Source: Pseudoips prasinana
Taxonomy: Eukaryota > Arthropoda > Insecta > Lepidoptera > Nolidae
Reading direction: 5' to 3'
NCBI GenBank assembly: GCA_951640165.1
Contig: OX621241.1
Span: 14,389,001 to 14,453,000, forward strand
Length of the DNA: 64,000 bases
Part shown: positions 14,101-22,575 of the stretch, in pieces
How the letters are laid out: every line of letters begins with the position of its first letter
How positions within the stretch are numbered: the stretch's first letter is position 1
Translations under genes and position numbers: made by a program
Notes under the pieces: generated by a model
Databases searched by the model: none
What the model was told of the DNA's origin: nothing
Seen by the model: the letters and a program-made list of their open reading frames with translations, nothing else

Positions 14101-15096
14101 CCACATCTAGTAATAAATATATTTCAGACTTTACTGTCCATAGGTATGAATTGCGAAATTAAGCATACGAGATACAACTTACCTCCTTATATATTTCATC
14201 CAAATGGGGTTTTTCAATACCCAGGTCATCATAGAGGATGTCACCTGTGACAGGGATGAGTTTCTTCATCACATGCGGCTTCTCATCTCGTATTCTTTTA
14301 AATAACTGTAACGGTAAATAGCATATTTATGTCAGAAAGTGGCAGATGTATTAGTGAGTCTATATAACGTGTAATTAAGTTCATATAAAACCTTGACGCA
14401 CAAACGAAGAAAAACGCTAATTATTAAAAAAATATATATAATTATGAATTATATAATATTATCGGTATTTTCCGTTCTACACAATACGAAGGTTTTGCCT
14501 TATTTTATTTTCATATTGCATATAAGCCTACCACCATTGAATCAGTTGGGCTGGTTGGGTAACCTAACCTAACCTGTACTTGAAATATATAAGTTTAAAG
14601 ACGACATTCTGTGCATTTTTTGTATTATTTTTTAAAACATTGGCTTCAAATATTATGCCATTATTGAGAATAAAAGAAATAGTCGTTATTAATAGTTGTT
14701 GGACTCATTCTCTAAGTTGAATATAATTTAAAATACACACAATTTAAAACATGAACATTTTTTTTTCGATTCCTGTGATTGGACTGGAATTTTGTAGTAC
14801 AGATTACTTCGATGCATTGTTAGGTAGCAATCCTTTTCCACATGAATACTCCAGGGACGTACTACATATTTTAATACCTCGCTGCTAAACATTACAAAAC
14901 TCACAGGCAGTTTCCACATATCTTCGATGCGTGTCTCCGGTGACTTGCCTCGCTTCGAACGCACTAATGCGTACACGCAGCCAAGGTTCGGCACGCTATA
15001 CAGAAGTTTCTCTATGAGAACCTTCCCCATCAGCCCTAAGGCTCCGGTCACTAGGACTTTTCGGCCTGAGTACCATTGGTTAACTTCTGATGTCAT
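1938..15096 (-). CDS. Fatty acyl-CoA reductase, six exons, 3' end outside window
   Basis: The product is a fatty acyl-CoA reductase, which uses NADPH to reduce acyl-CoA to fatty alcohol, usually at ER or peroxisomal membranes. Coding exons on the minus strand are 15096-14905, 14305-14183, 8851-8666, 7264-7069, 5952-5754 and 2189-1938. All joins keep frame with GT/AG sites and give about 382 codons. Visible landmarks are the Rossmann motif TGALGLMG (residues 17-24), the segment FHFAASLRLEAPL in exon 3, the YxxxK active site YTYSK (205-209), VVRPSIV before the exon 4/5 join, GWVDNLNGPIGLMVGAGKG and EVIPVD in exon 5, and the start of the FAR C-terminal domain (LWYPDGNIR, FFYHIVPAYVIDFLM) in exon 6. 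Family members are about 500-540 residues, so roughly 120-150 C-terminal residues are missing to the left. The start at 15096 fits family N-termini. An acceptor 8 bases upstream (exon edge 15104) implies an upstream non-coding exon. Whether this is a pheromone-gland or a general FAR is not decidable here. Confidence 0.93.
2660..2885 (+). repeat. Interspersed repeat with TCTATC start and GTCTGTTT runs
   Basis: A TCTATC microsatellite is followed by ATACATATAATAAATCTG and a GTCTGTTTGTCT tract. A related block occurs reversed near 45.1-45.2 kb. Non-coding, class unknown, within FAR intron 5. Confidence 0.5.
3034..3557 (+). repeat. Two-copy tandem repeat, about 250-bp period
   Basis: The block at 3090-3302 recurs at 3340-3557, including GATAGATGTCGTTGTGCAT, GAAATAAGGTCTTGGTTG and GAAGTATGTCGTTGTCC. 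Partial extra copies of the first motif lie at 3034 and 3302. It sits in FAR intron 5 just before the Helitron. Confidence 0.8.
3881..4310 (+). pseudogene. Helitron helicase fragments, out of order
   Basis: 3881-4071 encodes a helicase C-terminal stretch (PIMVLRNLKPPKLCNGTRL, then SRIPLVPNDLPFQFK). It is followed at 4108-4305 by a piece that normally lies earlier in the protein (RGPTSFAELR, HPTYQAACRARHLL). The order is therefore C-terminal piece before a more upstream piece, which suggests a rearranged or chimeric copy. Confidence 0.75.
4536..5288 (+). pseudogene. Helitron helicase C-terminal part
   Basis: This is an open frame of 250 codons. The recognised part is residues about 120-250: GEPIILLRNLCPPKLCNGTR, FPVSLCYAMTINKAQGQTL and HGQLYVVLSRV, the last motifs of Pif1/Helitron SF1 helicases. 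The Walker A region is absent. The start codon is arbitrary, since the first part also matches helicase in other frames. Confidence 0.8.
5399..5753. other. FAR intron 5 remainder, nothing recognised
   Basis: Between the Helitron end and the exon 5 donor I see no coding or repeat signal. Confidence 0.5.
5754..5952 (-). CDS. FAR exon 5
   Basis: This exon of 199 bp completes the split Val and encodes TPSYKEPFPGWVDNLNGPIG, VIRSMHC and AEVIPVDIAINSI, the usual FAR region after the active site. The donor is GTTAGG and the exon ends in phase 2. Confidence 0.94.
5953..6816. other. FAR intron 4, unassigned
   Basis: AT-rich, with only short chance open frames. No feature supported. Confidence 0.5.
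6817..7026 (+). mobile_element. SINE-C retroposon
   Basis: The tRNA-like head has GTTGGCGTGGTTGGC (A box) and a B-box-like region. The tail includes ACATGTCTGTTTGTCC and CAAGCTCTGCTTAGTTTGG. It inserted in FAR intron 4, ending about 40 bases from the exon 4 splice donor on the opposite strand. Other copies: 35217-35580 and 45583-45830. Confidence 0.75.
7069..7264 (-). CDS. FAR exon 4 with YxxxK active site
   Basis: This exon of 196 bp begins VFDPPADP and carries NSYTYSKRLAEALV with the catalytic Tyr205 and Lys209. It ends after VVVRPSI plus one base of a split Val codon (donor GTAAGT, phase 1). A SINE ends about 40 bases into the following intron. Confidence 0.95.
7295..7490 (+). mobile_element. 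SINE-A retroposon
   Basis: The head has GGGGCGCAGTGGTTTAGACAG followed by GTTCAATTCC (A- and B-box-like), then ACAACTATTTGTGCGATCC. Same family as 8062, 17660, 33270, 50640 and 56790. Inside FAR intron 3. Confidence 0.7.
8062..8228 (-). mobile_element. SINE-A retroposon, reverse
   Basis: On the minus strand the head contains GACGCAGCGG and GGGTTCGATGG, then ATAAATAGTTGTTC and the tail TAAAGTACCCCGCG, as in the 17.7-kb copy. Inside FAR intron 3. Confidence 0.75.
8300..8484 (+). repeat. REP-E 3' fragment
   Basis: It matches the last 180 bases of the REP-E family (AAAAAGTGGCTGTGACATAC, GACAGACAGACAG, then the block ending CTACGGAACCCT). Inside FAR intron 3. Confidence 0.85.
8666..8851 (-). CDS. 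FAR exon 3
   Basis: This exon of 186 bp (residues 106-167, phase 0 at both ends) encodes VSIVFHFAAS, NTKGTMRVLEMAK and IHLSTAFCYPD, the central Rossmann-fold core typical of FARs. Acceptor TTTTTAG, donor GTAAAG. Confidence 0.94.
8938..9052 (-). mobile_element. RTE 3' end fragment
   Basis: The plus strand shows an (ATC)n tract, then CAGCCGAAAGACGTCCACTG and GCGTCTTCCGGTTTCGT. These are the reverse complement of the tail of the full RTE element at 18.0-21.2 kb, with an internal deletion. Located in FAR intron 2. Confidence 0.8.
9188..9360 (+). repeat. REP-F interspersed repeat
   Basis: Contains GTCCCTCCCTCTTACCCACC, GTAAGCC.GGATCAACAATGG and CTGAGCGGTGA. Related copies lie at 13424, 29055 and 45890. 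The following GATGAAGCAGTGAAAGCC also occurs reversed near 55.67 kb. Non-coding. Confidence 0.75.
9541..9840 (+). mobile_element. SINE-D, tRNA-derived
   Basis: The head TCGTTGGTCTAGCGGTAACG and GAGTTCAAATCCCGGG form good A and B boxes of pol III promoters. The body GGCCAAAAAGTGATTT and CTGGGAGTTGGCGGTATT is shared with the reverse copy at 21375-21748. The long conserved body rules out a simple tRNA gene. Confidence 0.8.
10022..10200 (+). repeat. REP-E 5' fragment, diverged
   Basis: CGGCCAAGTGTGAGTCGGAC and GAAGGGTTCCGTTGCAGCAA match the 5' end of REP-E at 49.86 kb. Confidence 0.65.
10785..10975 (+). repeat. REP-G interspersed repeat
   Basis: Contains GGTCACCTGATGGTAAG, CCGCCGCCCATGG and GTGCGTTGCCGGCCTTTAA. 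A related reversed block lies at 35700-35825. Non-coding; this kind of block is common in lepidopteran DNA. Confidence 0.65.
11235..11291. repeat. Perfect hairpin, 26-bp stem, 5-nt loop
   Basis: Arms 11235-11260 and 11266-11291 are exact reverse complements around TCCGT. Located in FAR intron 2. The sequence is unrelated to the other hairpins in the window. Confidence 0.97.
11457..11521. repeat. Near-perfect hairpin, 30-bp stem, 5-nt loop
   Basis: Arms 11457-11486 and 11492-11521 pair with two mismatches around GAGAA, only 166 bases from the previous hairpin. Confidence 0.95.
11522..13026. other. FAR intron 2, largely unassigned
   Basis: AT-rich with no gene. A 20-bp quasi-palindrome at about 12491-12510 (GGTGG...CCACC) with flanking GC-richer bases is probably a small retroelement fragment. 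Confidence 0.5.
13027..13412 (+). mobile_element. RTE-derived short retroposon with nested foldback
   Basis: The 5' part (GTGTGGCG..., CCCCCTCTCATCCCGTGGGG, GTCTGCCAAGCGTGGCG) matches the RTE 5' end at 18030-18215. The 3' part (GTCCAGCAATGGACGTC) matches the RTE 3' end, and the coding body is missing. About 140 bp of inverted-repeat sequence (13136-13278) interrupts it. Confidence 0.8.
13136..13278. mobile_element. Foldback/MITE nested in RTE-derived copy
   Basis: The arms (GCTATCCCAATCTGTAAAAT and, reversed, GCTACCCCAATCTGTCAAAT) flank a spacer of about 55 bases. Flanking GTAC on both sides may be a target-site duplication. Confidence 0.65.
13424..13550 (+). repeat. REP-F copy
   Basis: Starts GGAACTAGTCCCTTCCTC and contains CCACCGCTGCAACTCCTGTA and GAGCGGTGAGGC, as at 9188. 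It directly follows the RTE-derived copy. Confidence 0.75.
13824..13934 (-). pseudogene. Partial duplicate of FAR exon 2 and its donor
   Basis: It matches 14111-14218 at roughly 88-90% by eye: the last dozen codons of exon 2 (...PHLDEIYKE) plus about 70 bases of the following intron. The splice donor reads GC instead of GT. A Helitron lies exactly between the two copies. It cannot encode a full exon because the first 29 or so codons are absent. Confidence 0.85.
13934..14110 (+). mobile_element. Short Helitron between duplicated FAR segments
   Basis: Begins TCACACTAATATTATAAAGG after A and ends with the GC hairpin and CTAG before T. About 177 bp, close to 1569-1753. Confidence 0.88.
14183..14305 (-). 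CDS. FAR exon 2
   Basis: This exon of 123 bp (41 codons, residues 65-105) begins LFKRIRDEKP and contains LIPVTGDI, a conserved stretch of the FAR NAD-binding domain. It ends DEIYKE before a GTAAGT donor. Both ends are phase 0. Its last part and the donor are duplicated at 13824-13934. Confidence 0.93.
14306..14904. other. FAR intron 1, nothing recognised
   Basis: 599 bp, AT-rich, clean GT...AG between exons 1 and 2. Confidence 0.7.
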
Positions 15097-15104
15097 CTCG
15101 GCGG
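14905..15104 (-). CDS. FAR exon 1 (first coding exon)
   Basis: The exon is preceded by a pyrimidine-rich acceptor ending in CAG. It starts CCGCCGAG, then ATG at 15096-15094, and encodes residues 1-64 with the dinucleotide-binding motif TGALGLMG. It ends ...KLP before a GTGAGT donor, phase 0. The open frame running upstream of the acceptor is intron. Confidence 0.92.
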
Positions 15105-15589
15105 CTGTAAAAGAAAAAAAATAACTTAAAAATTGCGACATTTTACACCCATTGTTACAATAGTTTTTATAGTAACTCTCAATATTATTATACACTTTTA
15201 ATCTTATGCGTATCATAATTTTCGAGGCTTCGACCAAGACGCAGTACCACGATCAATTCAACTTGTCGGAACGTCCGAAAAATAGATAACCATAACGGTT
15301 ATTCGCGTTAATACCTGTTAACAATGTTGTATAAGTATATTATTATTATGGAAATTATTATCATAAAAATATATATTATTATTAGCATCTAAAGCGCACT
15401 ATAACACTAGAATATTAGTATCTGAGTATTTTAGTGCCTTCAGATGCTTACCAACACAGTGTTTTGCTGCATTGTTGTAAAATCGTTATTTAAACGATGA
15501 GTAATTTTAACTGAATAAAACTGACTGGTTTAAGTTTTCTATTGGAGAACGATCTTAACATGGCCTTTAAATTGAAACACGTACTGCCC

Positions 15590-15795
15590 GAGTGCGACAA
15601 CTTGAGACCTGATCGCGGTGACGTTGTAGGAGAAATCTGACGCGTGGGATACTCGTCGGCTTCAGGGGCTGGGTTAAATGGCTTTTTTAACATTGTACAT
15701 AACGACAGACTTACCTACAGGTAAACGGACGGACAATAAAGGTTTTTTCTCCTACAACGTCACCGCGCTCAGGTCTCTACTTGTCGCGCACGGAT
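15590..15795. repeat. Foldback repeat, arms about 50 bp
   Basis: CGGTGACGTTGTAGGAGAAA in the left arm (about 15590-15640) is inverted in the right arm (about 15745-15795), together with flanking GAGACCTG. Spacer about 105 bases. Possibly two opposed copies of a short repeat. Confidence 0.75.
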
Positions 15796-15859
15796 ATTAT
15801 AATAATAATAATACATTTATTTCAGATTCAAAGATCCATAGTAATATCTTAGTAGCAGT

Positions 15860-15935
15860 CATATAAGTTCCAGGGCTCCAATTTTTTATGTAAGGTACTA
15901 CTTACATTAAAAATTGGAGCCCTGGAACTTATATG
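15860..15935. repeat. Hairpin, 35-bp stem with one mismatch, 6-nt loop
   Basis: Arms 15860-15894 and 15901-15935 pair around GTACTA. A further CAGT/ACTG pairing lies beyond a 2-nt bulge. Confidence 0.96.
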
Positions 15936-16092
15936 AACACTGTGCCAGTGGCTCAATATTGGCCACTTAATTATACGTATTAGATGTTCAAATGATTCCT
16001 GAATATAGTGAGCTGATTTAGATAATATATTCTACTATGGCCGTCTTAAAATTATCTAAATAACAAAAATTGCAACTGATTTGCAATAATGT

Positions 16093-16490
16093 CTAACTAC
16101 TCGTACAGTCGTACGTAACAGGCAGAAACAAGCTTCCAAGAATCTTGCAGAAAATATTATTTTGTAATTCTATCATTGCAAAATAATGATCGTCCCTTCC
16201 CTTCGTCCCTTTTTTTTTAACTTGTGCAAATGTCATTTGCACGTTGTGTAGGGACCGACAAAAACCACCACAGTAGCCAACCTCACAGTTCCTGCAGCGG
16301 GGGCTCTCTGGGTACTCGTGAACGATCTCGCCAGTACCCCCGCTGTACACTAAGCGTTTGAGACTCCCCCGGGGACGGGAGGGGCCCGAATGCCTCCCCC
16401 CTCCCAGGTTACCTCTTCCCGGGACCGCTTATACAAGACGAGTGGAGTGCCCTTCTTCCAAACGCCAGCGATCCCAGGGGATATGATCGT
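16093..16490 (-). other. Cys-rich open frame and GC-rich block, origin unknown
   Basis: An 85-codon minus-strand frame (16350-16093) has CRNCEVGYCGGFC, a possible zinc-binding cluster. The adjacent 16360-16480 is unusually GC-rich (CCCCCGGGGACGGGAGG). It may be a retroelement remnant. I do not recognise the family. Confidence 0.3.
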
Positions 16491-16614
16491 CCCTATATCA
16501 ACATGACCATCTTGTAGACGTAGTAAGAGTAATGGTTAATAACCATAGATCGGAGTAGGTATAGCGATTTTTGGTACTTACGACATGTTTTAATAGTATG
16601 TATATATAAAAAGA

Positions 16615-17587
16615 AAAGTGAAGTGCATAATATAAATACTAGGAATAAAAACAAACTAGCCATGCCAGGCTTTAGAGTAAGCAAAACTAATAAATCATTT
16701 TTAGGAAATTGTATTAGGTTTTATAACAAGCTTCCTACTCAAATTACTGATCTGCCTGACACAAGTTTTAAAACACATATTAAACGTATACTTATGGCTA
16801 GGGGTTATTACACCACTAAAGAGTACACCGATGACAAAGACGTCTGGCTCTCACTTCCTACCTGCACATTGCTCGCTGGAGATCTTGTAGCCATATAGAC
16901 ATGACTGATCTGTTGTGTTACGTGAACTATCTGTAAATGATTGCTATCATATACTTAATTTAAAATTATTGACTCTGTCTCAAAATGAATAATGTTATTG
17001 TTTCGAAGTTTTTCTTTTGTATACCTAAATATAATCTAAAATAATAAGCATTCAGACAACCGATCGAGCATATATTGTGTTTGCCTACTAAATAATTACT
17101 CTAATTGGACCAAATCCCGTGTTCATGCCCGCTTGAGTATGTTTCGCCGGACCGTCTCAACTGGGTCGTGTAGAAACCGGTAGTAGATGAACCCACTGAG
17201 TTTGTTTCGCTGGGTCTTCTCAGTTGGGGCGCATTGGATCCATTGGTAGCATTAAAGCGCGACCGTCGTTATTAACACAAGGTCCGTCATAATAATAATA
17301 CCTTTAATATAGACAGAACCATTGACAATATGTAGTAAAAATATTAGACTTAAACTAGATAATTAAACATAATCTCTTGACAATAACTTGATACGCTAGC
17401 TAAATATCATTTCTGTAATAAAATAAATTTTATAAATGTTTTCATACAAGATGTACCTAAATATCTATGTTACTAGAAATAATATCTAATGTATACAACT
17501 ATATTACTACAAACATGTTCTGACTATTTACAAGCGCTTTTTTAAAGTCTACGTGAATAAAAACCTTTTTTATTTTATTTTATTTTA
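16615..17587 (+). mobile_element. 3' end of a CR1/jockey-type non-LTR retrotransposon
   Basis: 16623-16898 encodes a LINE ORF2 C-terminus (KSFLGNCIRFYNKLPTQITD, then MARGYYTTKEY). A long 3' UTR ends in a TTTTA repeat. Its last 220 bases recur inside both 2.5-kb repeats at about 36.5 and 42.7 kb. It is 5' truncated, as is usual after target-primed insertion. Confidence 0.75.
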
Positions 17588-17659
17588 TGGACATGCCTGG
17601 GATCCCAGGATTTACATTATATACTTATTGTTAACGTTGGTAATGATTTTTTGAGGCTC

Positions 17660-17870
17660 TTTCTTTATTTATTTTTTTAATACAACGCCCGCACTAGGTA
17701 ATCTAATCCCTGTATCAAGGGGTACTTTACAAACATATAATAGACGGACACAAATTACATCCAGGATCAGAACAACTATTTATGGGTCACACAAATAGTT
17801 GTCCGGCGCGGGACTCGAACTCGTCTTAGCCGCTGCGCCACACGCGCACGTCTGACGCAGCGGTCTCATG
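17660..17870 (-). mobile_element. SINE-A retroposon, reverse
   Basis: The minus strand reads GGCGCAGCGGCTAAGACG and GAGTTCGAGTCCCGCGCCGG, then ACAACTATTTGTG and ATAAATAGTTGTTC, then AAAGTACCCCTTGATACAGG. Best-preserved copy of the family here. Confidence 0.8.
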
Positions 17871-18132
17871 TGAATGGGTGCATGCATGATGAACTGAGAT
17901 GTGACCACATACAATTATATTATACCTGAACTTACGTGAAAATGGTGGATAAGTTAGGTTATTACACAGATAATGTCAGTAGAAATAGAAATAAATTTTA
18001 TTGATGCATTTACTATACTGTGTGGCTACTGTGTAACTATAGGCTGTGTGGTGACGGCCTAGAGAATATCACCACCCCCTCTCATCCCGTGGGGGGACGT
18101 AGAAGTCGTCCCGAGGGAATATATACCAGAGA

Positions 18133-20472
18133 ATGGGCAGCAGCGTTCTTATGAGTACCAATTTCTACCTTACTGCGATCGCCAACCCGTTTGCCAAGCG
18201 TGGCGATTATGGCAGATCCCCTCAAATGAAGGACACAATTAAACCGCGGCCCCCAGTCCCCGGCAGCCCTGCTATTCCCAGCCGTGGTAACAGCCGTGGT
18301 TACGGCAAGGCAGGGGGTGCTAAGAATCCCCGGCAGATTCCGCGTTACCAAAACCGACGACCTCTGGCCCTGGCAACATACAACACACGCACACTGCGGA
18401 CCGACGAGAAGATGATCGAACTGGAGGAAGAATTGAGCAGGTTACATTGGGACATAATAGGATTATCTGAAGTCCGAAGAGAGGGGGAGGACACGATAAT
18501 CCTGAAATCCGGGAATCTGTTCTATTTCCGGGAAGGCGACCAACTGTCCCAAGGTGGTGTTGGGTTCATAGTCCACAAGTCCCTCGTACACAACATAGTG
18601 AAAATCGAGAGTGTGTCGACTAGGGTTGCGTACCTTATACTCAGAATTACCAAGCGGTATTCGTTGAAGGTCATACAGGTTTACGCGCCGACTTCGACGC
18701 ACTCCGACGATGAGGTTGAGGTCATGTATGAGGATATTTCTAGAGCCATACATACCTCGAACTCTTATTTCACTGTGGTCATGGGGGACTTTAACGCGAA
18801 GCTGGGTAAACGATTCGGGAATGAGCTGAAAGTGGGGCAATTTGGAACTGGAGACCGGAATCCCCGGGGCCAAATGTTGGCCGACTTCATGGAGAAGGAG
18901 GGACTCTTTATGATGAACTCCTTTTTCAAGAAGTCGGAAAACCGCAAATGGACCTGGGTAAGCCCCGATGGTAAAACAAAAAACGAGATAGACTTTATCT
19001 TGTCGACGAGTAGACAGGTGTTCAATGACGTCTCAGTGATCAATATGGTTAAAACCGGGAGCGATCACAGACTGGTGAGAGGCTCATTGAACCTAAATGT
19101 CAAGCTCCAGAGGTCCCGACTGATAAAGTCTACGCTCCGACCTTTACCCATCCACATCCAAAACGCTGAACCCTTTCAGCTCGAACTGCAAAACCGTTTC
19201 GAATGCCTAGCAGATTGCGAGGAAGTGGACTCATACCATGACAGGCTCGTAGAAGCTGTCCATACGGCTGGGTCTAAGGTCTTCAAGGCCCACCGTACAA
19301 ACAGAACCAAAAAGATCTCTGACTATACCCTGCAGCTTATGGACGAAAGACGGAAAATGGTTCTGACATCCTCTGATGATGCTACCAGATACCGGCAGCT
19401 CAACAGACAGATCTCAAAGTCTTTGACTCGCGACACGCGCCAATTTAATACAAATTGTATTAAAGAAGCCATTGAGCGGAACAAAGGCTCTAAAGTGTTT
19501 GCAAGAGAACTGTCTGTTGGACAGAGCCAACTGACGAAGCTGAAGACTGAGGATGGCAGAATCGTGACGTCTAAACCTGAGTTGCTGGGAGAGATCGAGA
19601 GGTTCTATGGACAGCTGTATGCGAAAACCCAGTCACCTGTCGATAGTTGTGCCTCAGATCCCAGAGCACGACTAACCCAACACTTCACCGACGACATCCC
19701 GGACGTCAGCCTGTGCGAGATTAGAATGGCTCTCGAACAGCTTAAGAACAACAAGGCGCCTGGTGATGATGGAGTTACGGCGGAGCTTCTGAAGGCGGGT
19801 GGTACACCAATCCTACGGGCCCTTCAGAAGTTATTTAACTCCGTCATACTAGAAGGTCAAACGCCAAAAGCATGGCACAGGGGTGTGGTGGTGCTCTTCT
19901 TCAAAAAGGGCGATAAAACCCTCTTGAAGAATTACAGACCCATCACACTGCTGAGCCATGTTTACAAGTTGTTTTCGAGGGTCATTACGAATCGTCTCGC
20001 ACGCAGGTTTGACGACTTCCAGCCTCCCGAACAAGCCGGTTTCCGTAAAGGCTTTAGTACCATAGACCACATACATACGCTGCGGCAGGTTATACAGAAG
20101 ACCGAAGAGTATAACCAGCCATTATGCTTAGCGTTTGTGGACTATGAGAAAGCCTTCGATTCGATCGAAACTTGGGCCGTACTGAGGTCTCTCCAAAGGT
20201 GCCAAATCGACTACCGGTATATCGAGGTGTTAAAGTGTTTGTACGAAAACGCCACTATGTCAGTGCGACTCCAGGTCCAGAACTCGAAACCTATCCACTT
20301 GCAGCGAGGTGTGAGACAGGGAGATGTTATATCTCCGAAACTGTTCACCGCTGCATTGGAAGATGTCTTCAAGCTTCTGGACTGGAAAGGCTTTGGCATC
20401 AATGTCAATGGCGAGTACATCACCCTTCACTCCACACCTTCGATTTGCCGACGATATAGTAGTCATGGCTGA
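18133..20472 (+). pseudogene. RTE endonuclease plus reverse transcriptase, broken before YADD-like motif
   Basis: An apurinic-type endonuclease domain comes first: LATYNTRTL near residue 80, GLSEVRREGED, VVMGDFNAKLG and GSDHRLVRGSL. RT follows: NNKAPGDDGVTAELLK, LKNYRPITLLSHVYKLFSRV, FVDYEKAFDSIE, GVRQGDVISPKLF. The frame ends out of register just before the catalytic FADD motif, after a short insertion at about 20425-20437. A single ORF of about 1,000 codons is expected for the clade. Confidence 0.9.
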
Positions 20473-21211
20473 GACCCTTGACGACCTCGGTACAATGCTC
20501 GATGGCCTCAGCAGAGTCTCTCAACAAGTGGGTCTGAAAATGAACATGGATAAGACGAAAATTATGTCAAACATCCATGTTGCACCCACTCTAGTTAAGG
20601 TTGGAGACTCTGCACTCGAAGTTGTAGAGAACTATATTTACCTAGGACAGACCATCCAACTAGGTAGGTCCAACTTCGAGAAGGAGGTCAATCGTAGAAT
20701 CCAACTCGGCTGGGCAGCGTTCGGGAAGCTACGTAATATCTTCTCGTCCCAAATACCGCAGTGTCTCAAGTCGAAAGTCTTCGACCAGTGTGTGTTGCCA
20801 GTGATGACTTACGGAACAGAGACGTGGTCGCTAACTATGGGCCTTATCAGGCGGCTCAAGGTCACCCAAAGAGCAATGGAAAGGGCTATGCTTGGAGTTT
20901 CCCTGCGAGATCGAATCAGAAATGATGAGATCCGCAGGCGAACCAAAGTCACCGACATAGCCCTAAGAATTGCCAAGCTGAAGTGGCAGTGGGCAGGGCA
21001 CATAGCTCGTAGAGCCGACGGCCGCTGGGGCAGAAAGGTTCTCGAGTGGCGACCACGAACCGGAAGACGCAGCGTGGGCAGGCCCCCTACAAGATGGACC
21101 GATGATCTTGTGCGGGTCGCTGGAAAACGCTGGATGCGGATAGCGCAAGACCGGCAATTGTGGAGATCTTTGAGGGAGGCCTTTGTCCAGCAGTGGACGT
21201 CTTTCGGCTGA
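20438..21211 (+). pseudogene. RTE reverse transcriptase C-terminal part, shifted frame
   Basis: It starts LRFADDIVVMAETLDDL (catalytic Asp pair) and continues with YIYLGQTI and MTYGTETWSLT. It ends in the RTE C-terminal signature GHIARRADGRWGRKVLEW...RPPTRWTDDL, stopping 20 bases before the GAT repeat. Confidence 0.9.
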
Positions 21212-21257
21212 TATGATGATGATGATGATGATTTACTATACTTTATTTAGTCACAAA

Positions 21258-21302
21258 GGCACTGAATAACTAGTAGTGCATAACTACTAGTTATTCAGTG
21301 CC
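21258..21302. repeat. Perfect hairpin, 20-bp stem, 5-nt loop
   Basis: Arms 21258-21277 and 21283-21302 are exact reverse complements around GCATA, just outside the RTE target-site duplication. Confidence 0.97.
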
Positions 21303-21374
21303 ATGTCCATATCAATATATAAATTTTGAAATCTTTAGCCCTAAATAGCTCTACCTACTCCCATCACGGGTAAT

Positions 21375-21748
21375 GACGAATCAATGTGACAATGACGTCC
21401 TCCTAGCCGAGTTTCGGCCAGTCTCAACAGAGATTAGCCAGATGTGCGGGACATATTATAGTGCTCAAGTGTGTGCGTAAACACAGGAGCACTTTCTATT
21501 CCATCAATCTCATGATCCGATGGGACGCCTAGCTAGTAGGACACGATCGGAAAGAGGTCAGGAACAGGACCGACGGCTTCACGTGCTCTCCGAAACACGG
21601 GTGTACAATACCGCCAACTCCCAGATTTCGGGCTGATGTTGAGAAAATAACATTTTACAGAAAAGTCCCAAAATCACTTTTTGGCCCCACCCGGGAATTG
21701 AACCTCGTTTTCTGCGGGTGAGCACGTTACCGCTAAACCAACGAGGCA
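21375..21748 (-). mobile_element. SINE-D, reverse
   Basis: On the minus strand: TGCCTCGTTGGTTTAGCGG, GAGGTTCAATTCCCGGG, then GGCCAAAAAGTGATTTTGGG and CTGGGAGTTGGCGGTATTG, as at 9541. Confidence 0.8.
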
Positions 21749-22062
21749 GTCAAATCAATGTGATAGGGTAATTATGGCATCAACCTAAAAGTGGATATTT
21801 AATTTATATTTTGGCCAGTAGGTAGGTACTAGAGTTTTATTAAGGGCAATTCATATAATTCTAAATTACAGGTGGATTTGAGCGGGGCGTTAAATTTCTC
21901 TATGAACGCATGTTGTGAAACGTTATACTGCGCGCGAAAGCGTCTATTAAACGCCAAACAAATACATATTTTTTTATGTAAGTATAAACTAAAACTATGT
22001 TACTTCATAAGATTTTCGGTCAAACTCTTTGAGATTATCAGACATGACGAAACCAAAAATAT

Positions 22063-22117
22063 TCATTTATCCATTCAAATTGTTTATTATATATATACAA
22101 TTTGAATGGATAAATGA
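22063..22117. repeat. Perfect hairpin, 21-bp stem, 13-nt loop
   Basis: Arms 22063-22083 and 22097-22117 pair exactly around an AT-only loop. Confidence 0.96.
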
Positions 22118-22575
22118 TTATTAATTTGCTTCAAACGTCTTACACAAACTCTTATGTACCATGTTTGTCAATTATTGCAATACAAATACTTTGAATACAA
22201 TTTTAATAAATTTTGTATAGTTTACAAATAAATTTCCATAAAAGCTTTACTATAAGGATGTTTCTTAATATGATGGTGTGATAATATTCTGATTTTCGCC
22301 GTAGATCCACATAGCTTGTGTAGTCGTTATTTATCAAATTTAATTCAGGATATTCATATAGGAATATTTTTTACCGGTAACAGTTATTAGGTTAACTATT
22401 TTTGCGAGCCAATGGGGTATTGTGAGTAGGGAAACCCGACCTAACTCGATTTCCTGAACGATGCTCACGCCTGATTCGCCGGTCATCGTGATTGTGACCG
22501 GTATTCAAATACATGAACATTAAAAATTATTAAATCATTCGTCCAATCGGCTTCAACGTTGAAAATATAATAAAC

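Larger units (their letters stand above)
18020..21230 (+). mobile_element. RTE-clade non-LTR retrotransposon with 12-bp TSD
   Basis: The element carries a 5' UTR, an endonuclease and reverse transcriptase, and ends in (GAT)n. ATTTACTATACT at 18008-18019 is repeated exactly at 21231-21242, which supports a complete insertion of about 3.2 kb. One frame break near 20.44 kb disrupts the RT, so it is probably inactive. Confidence 0.93.
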
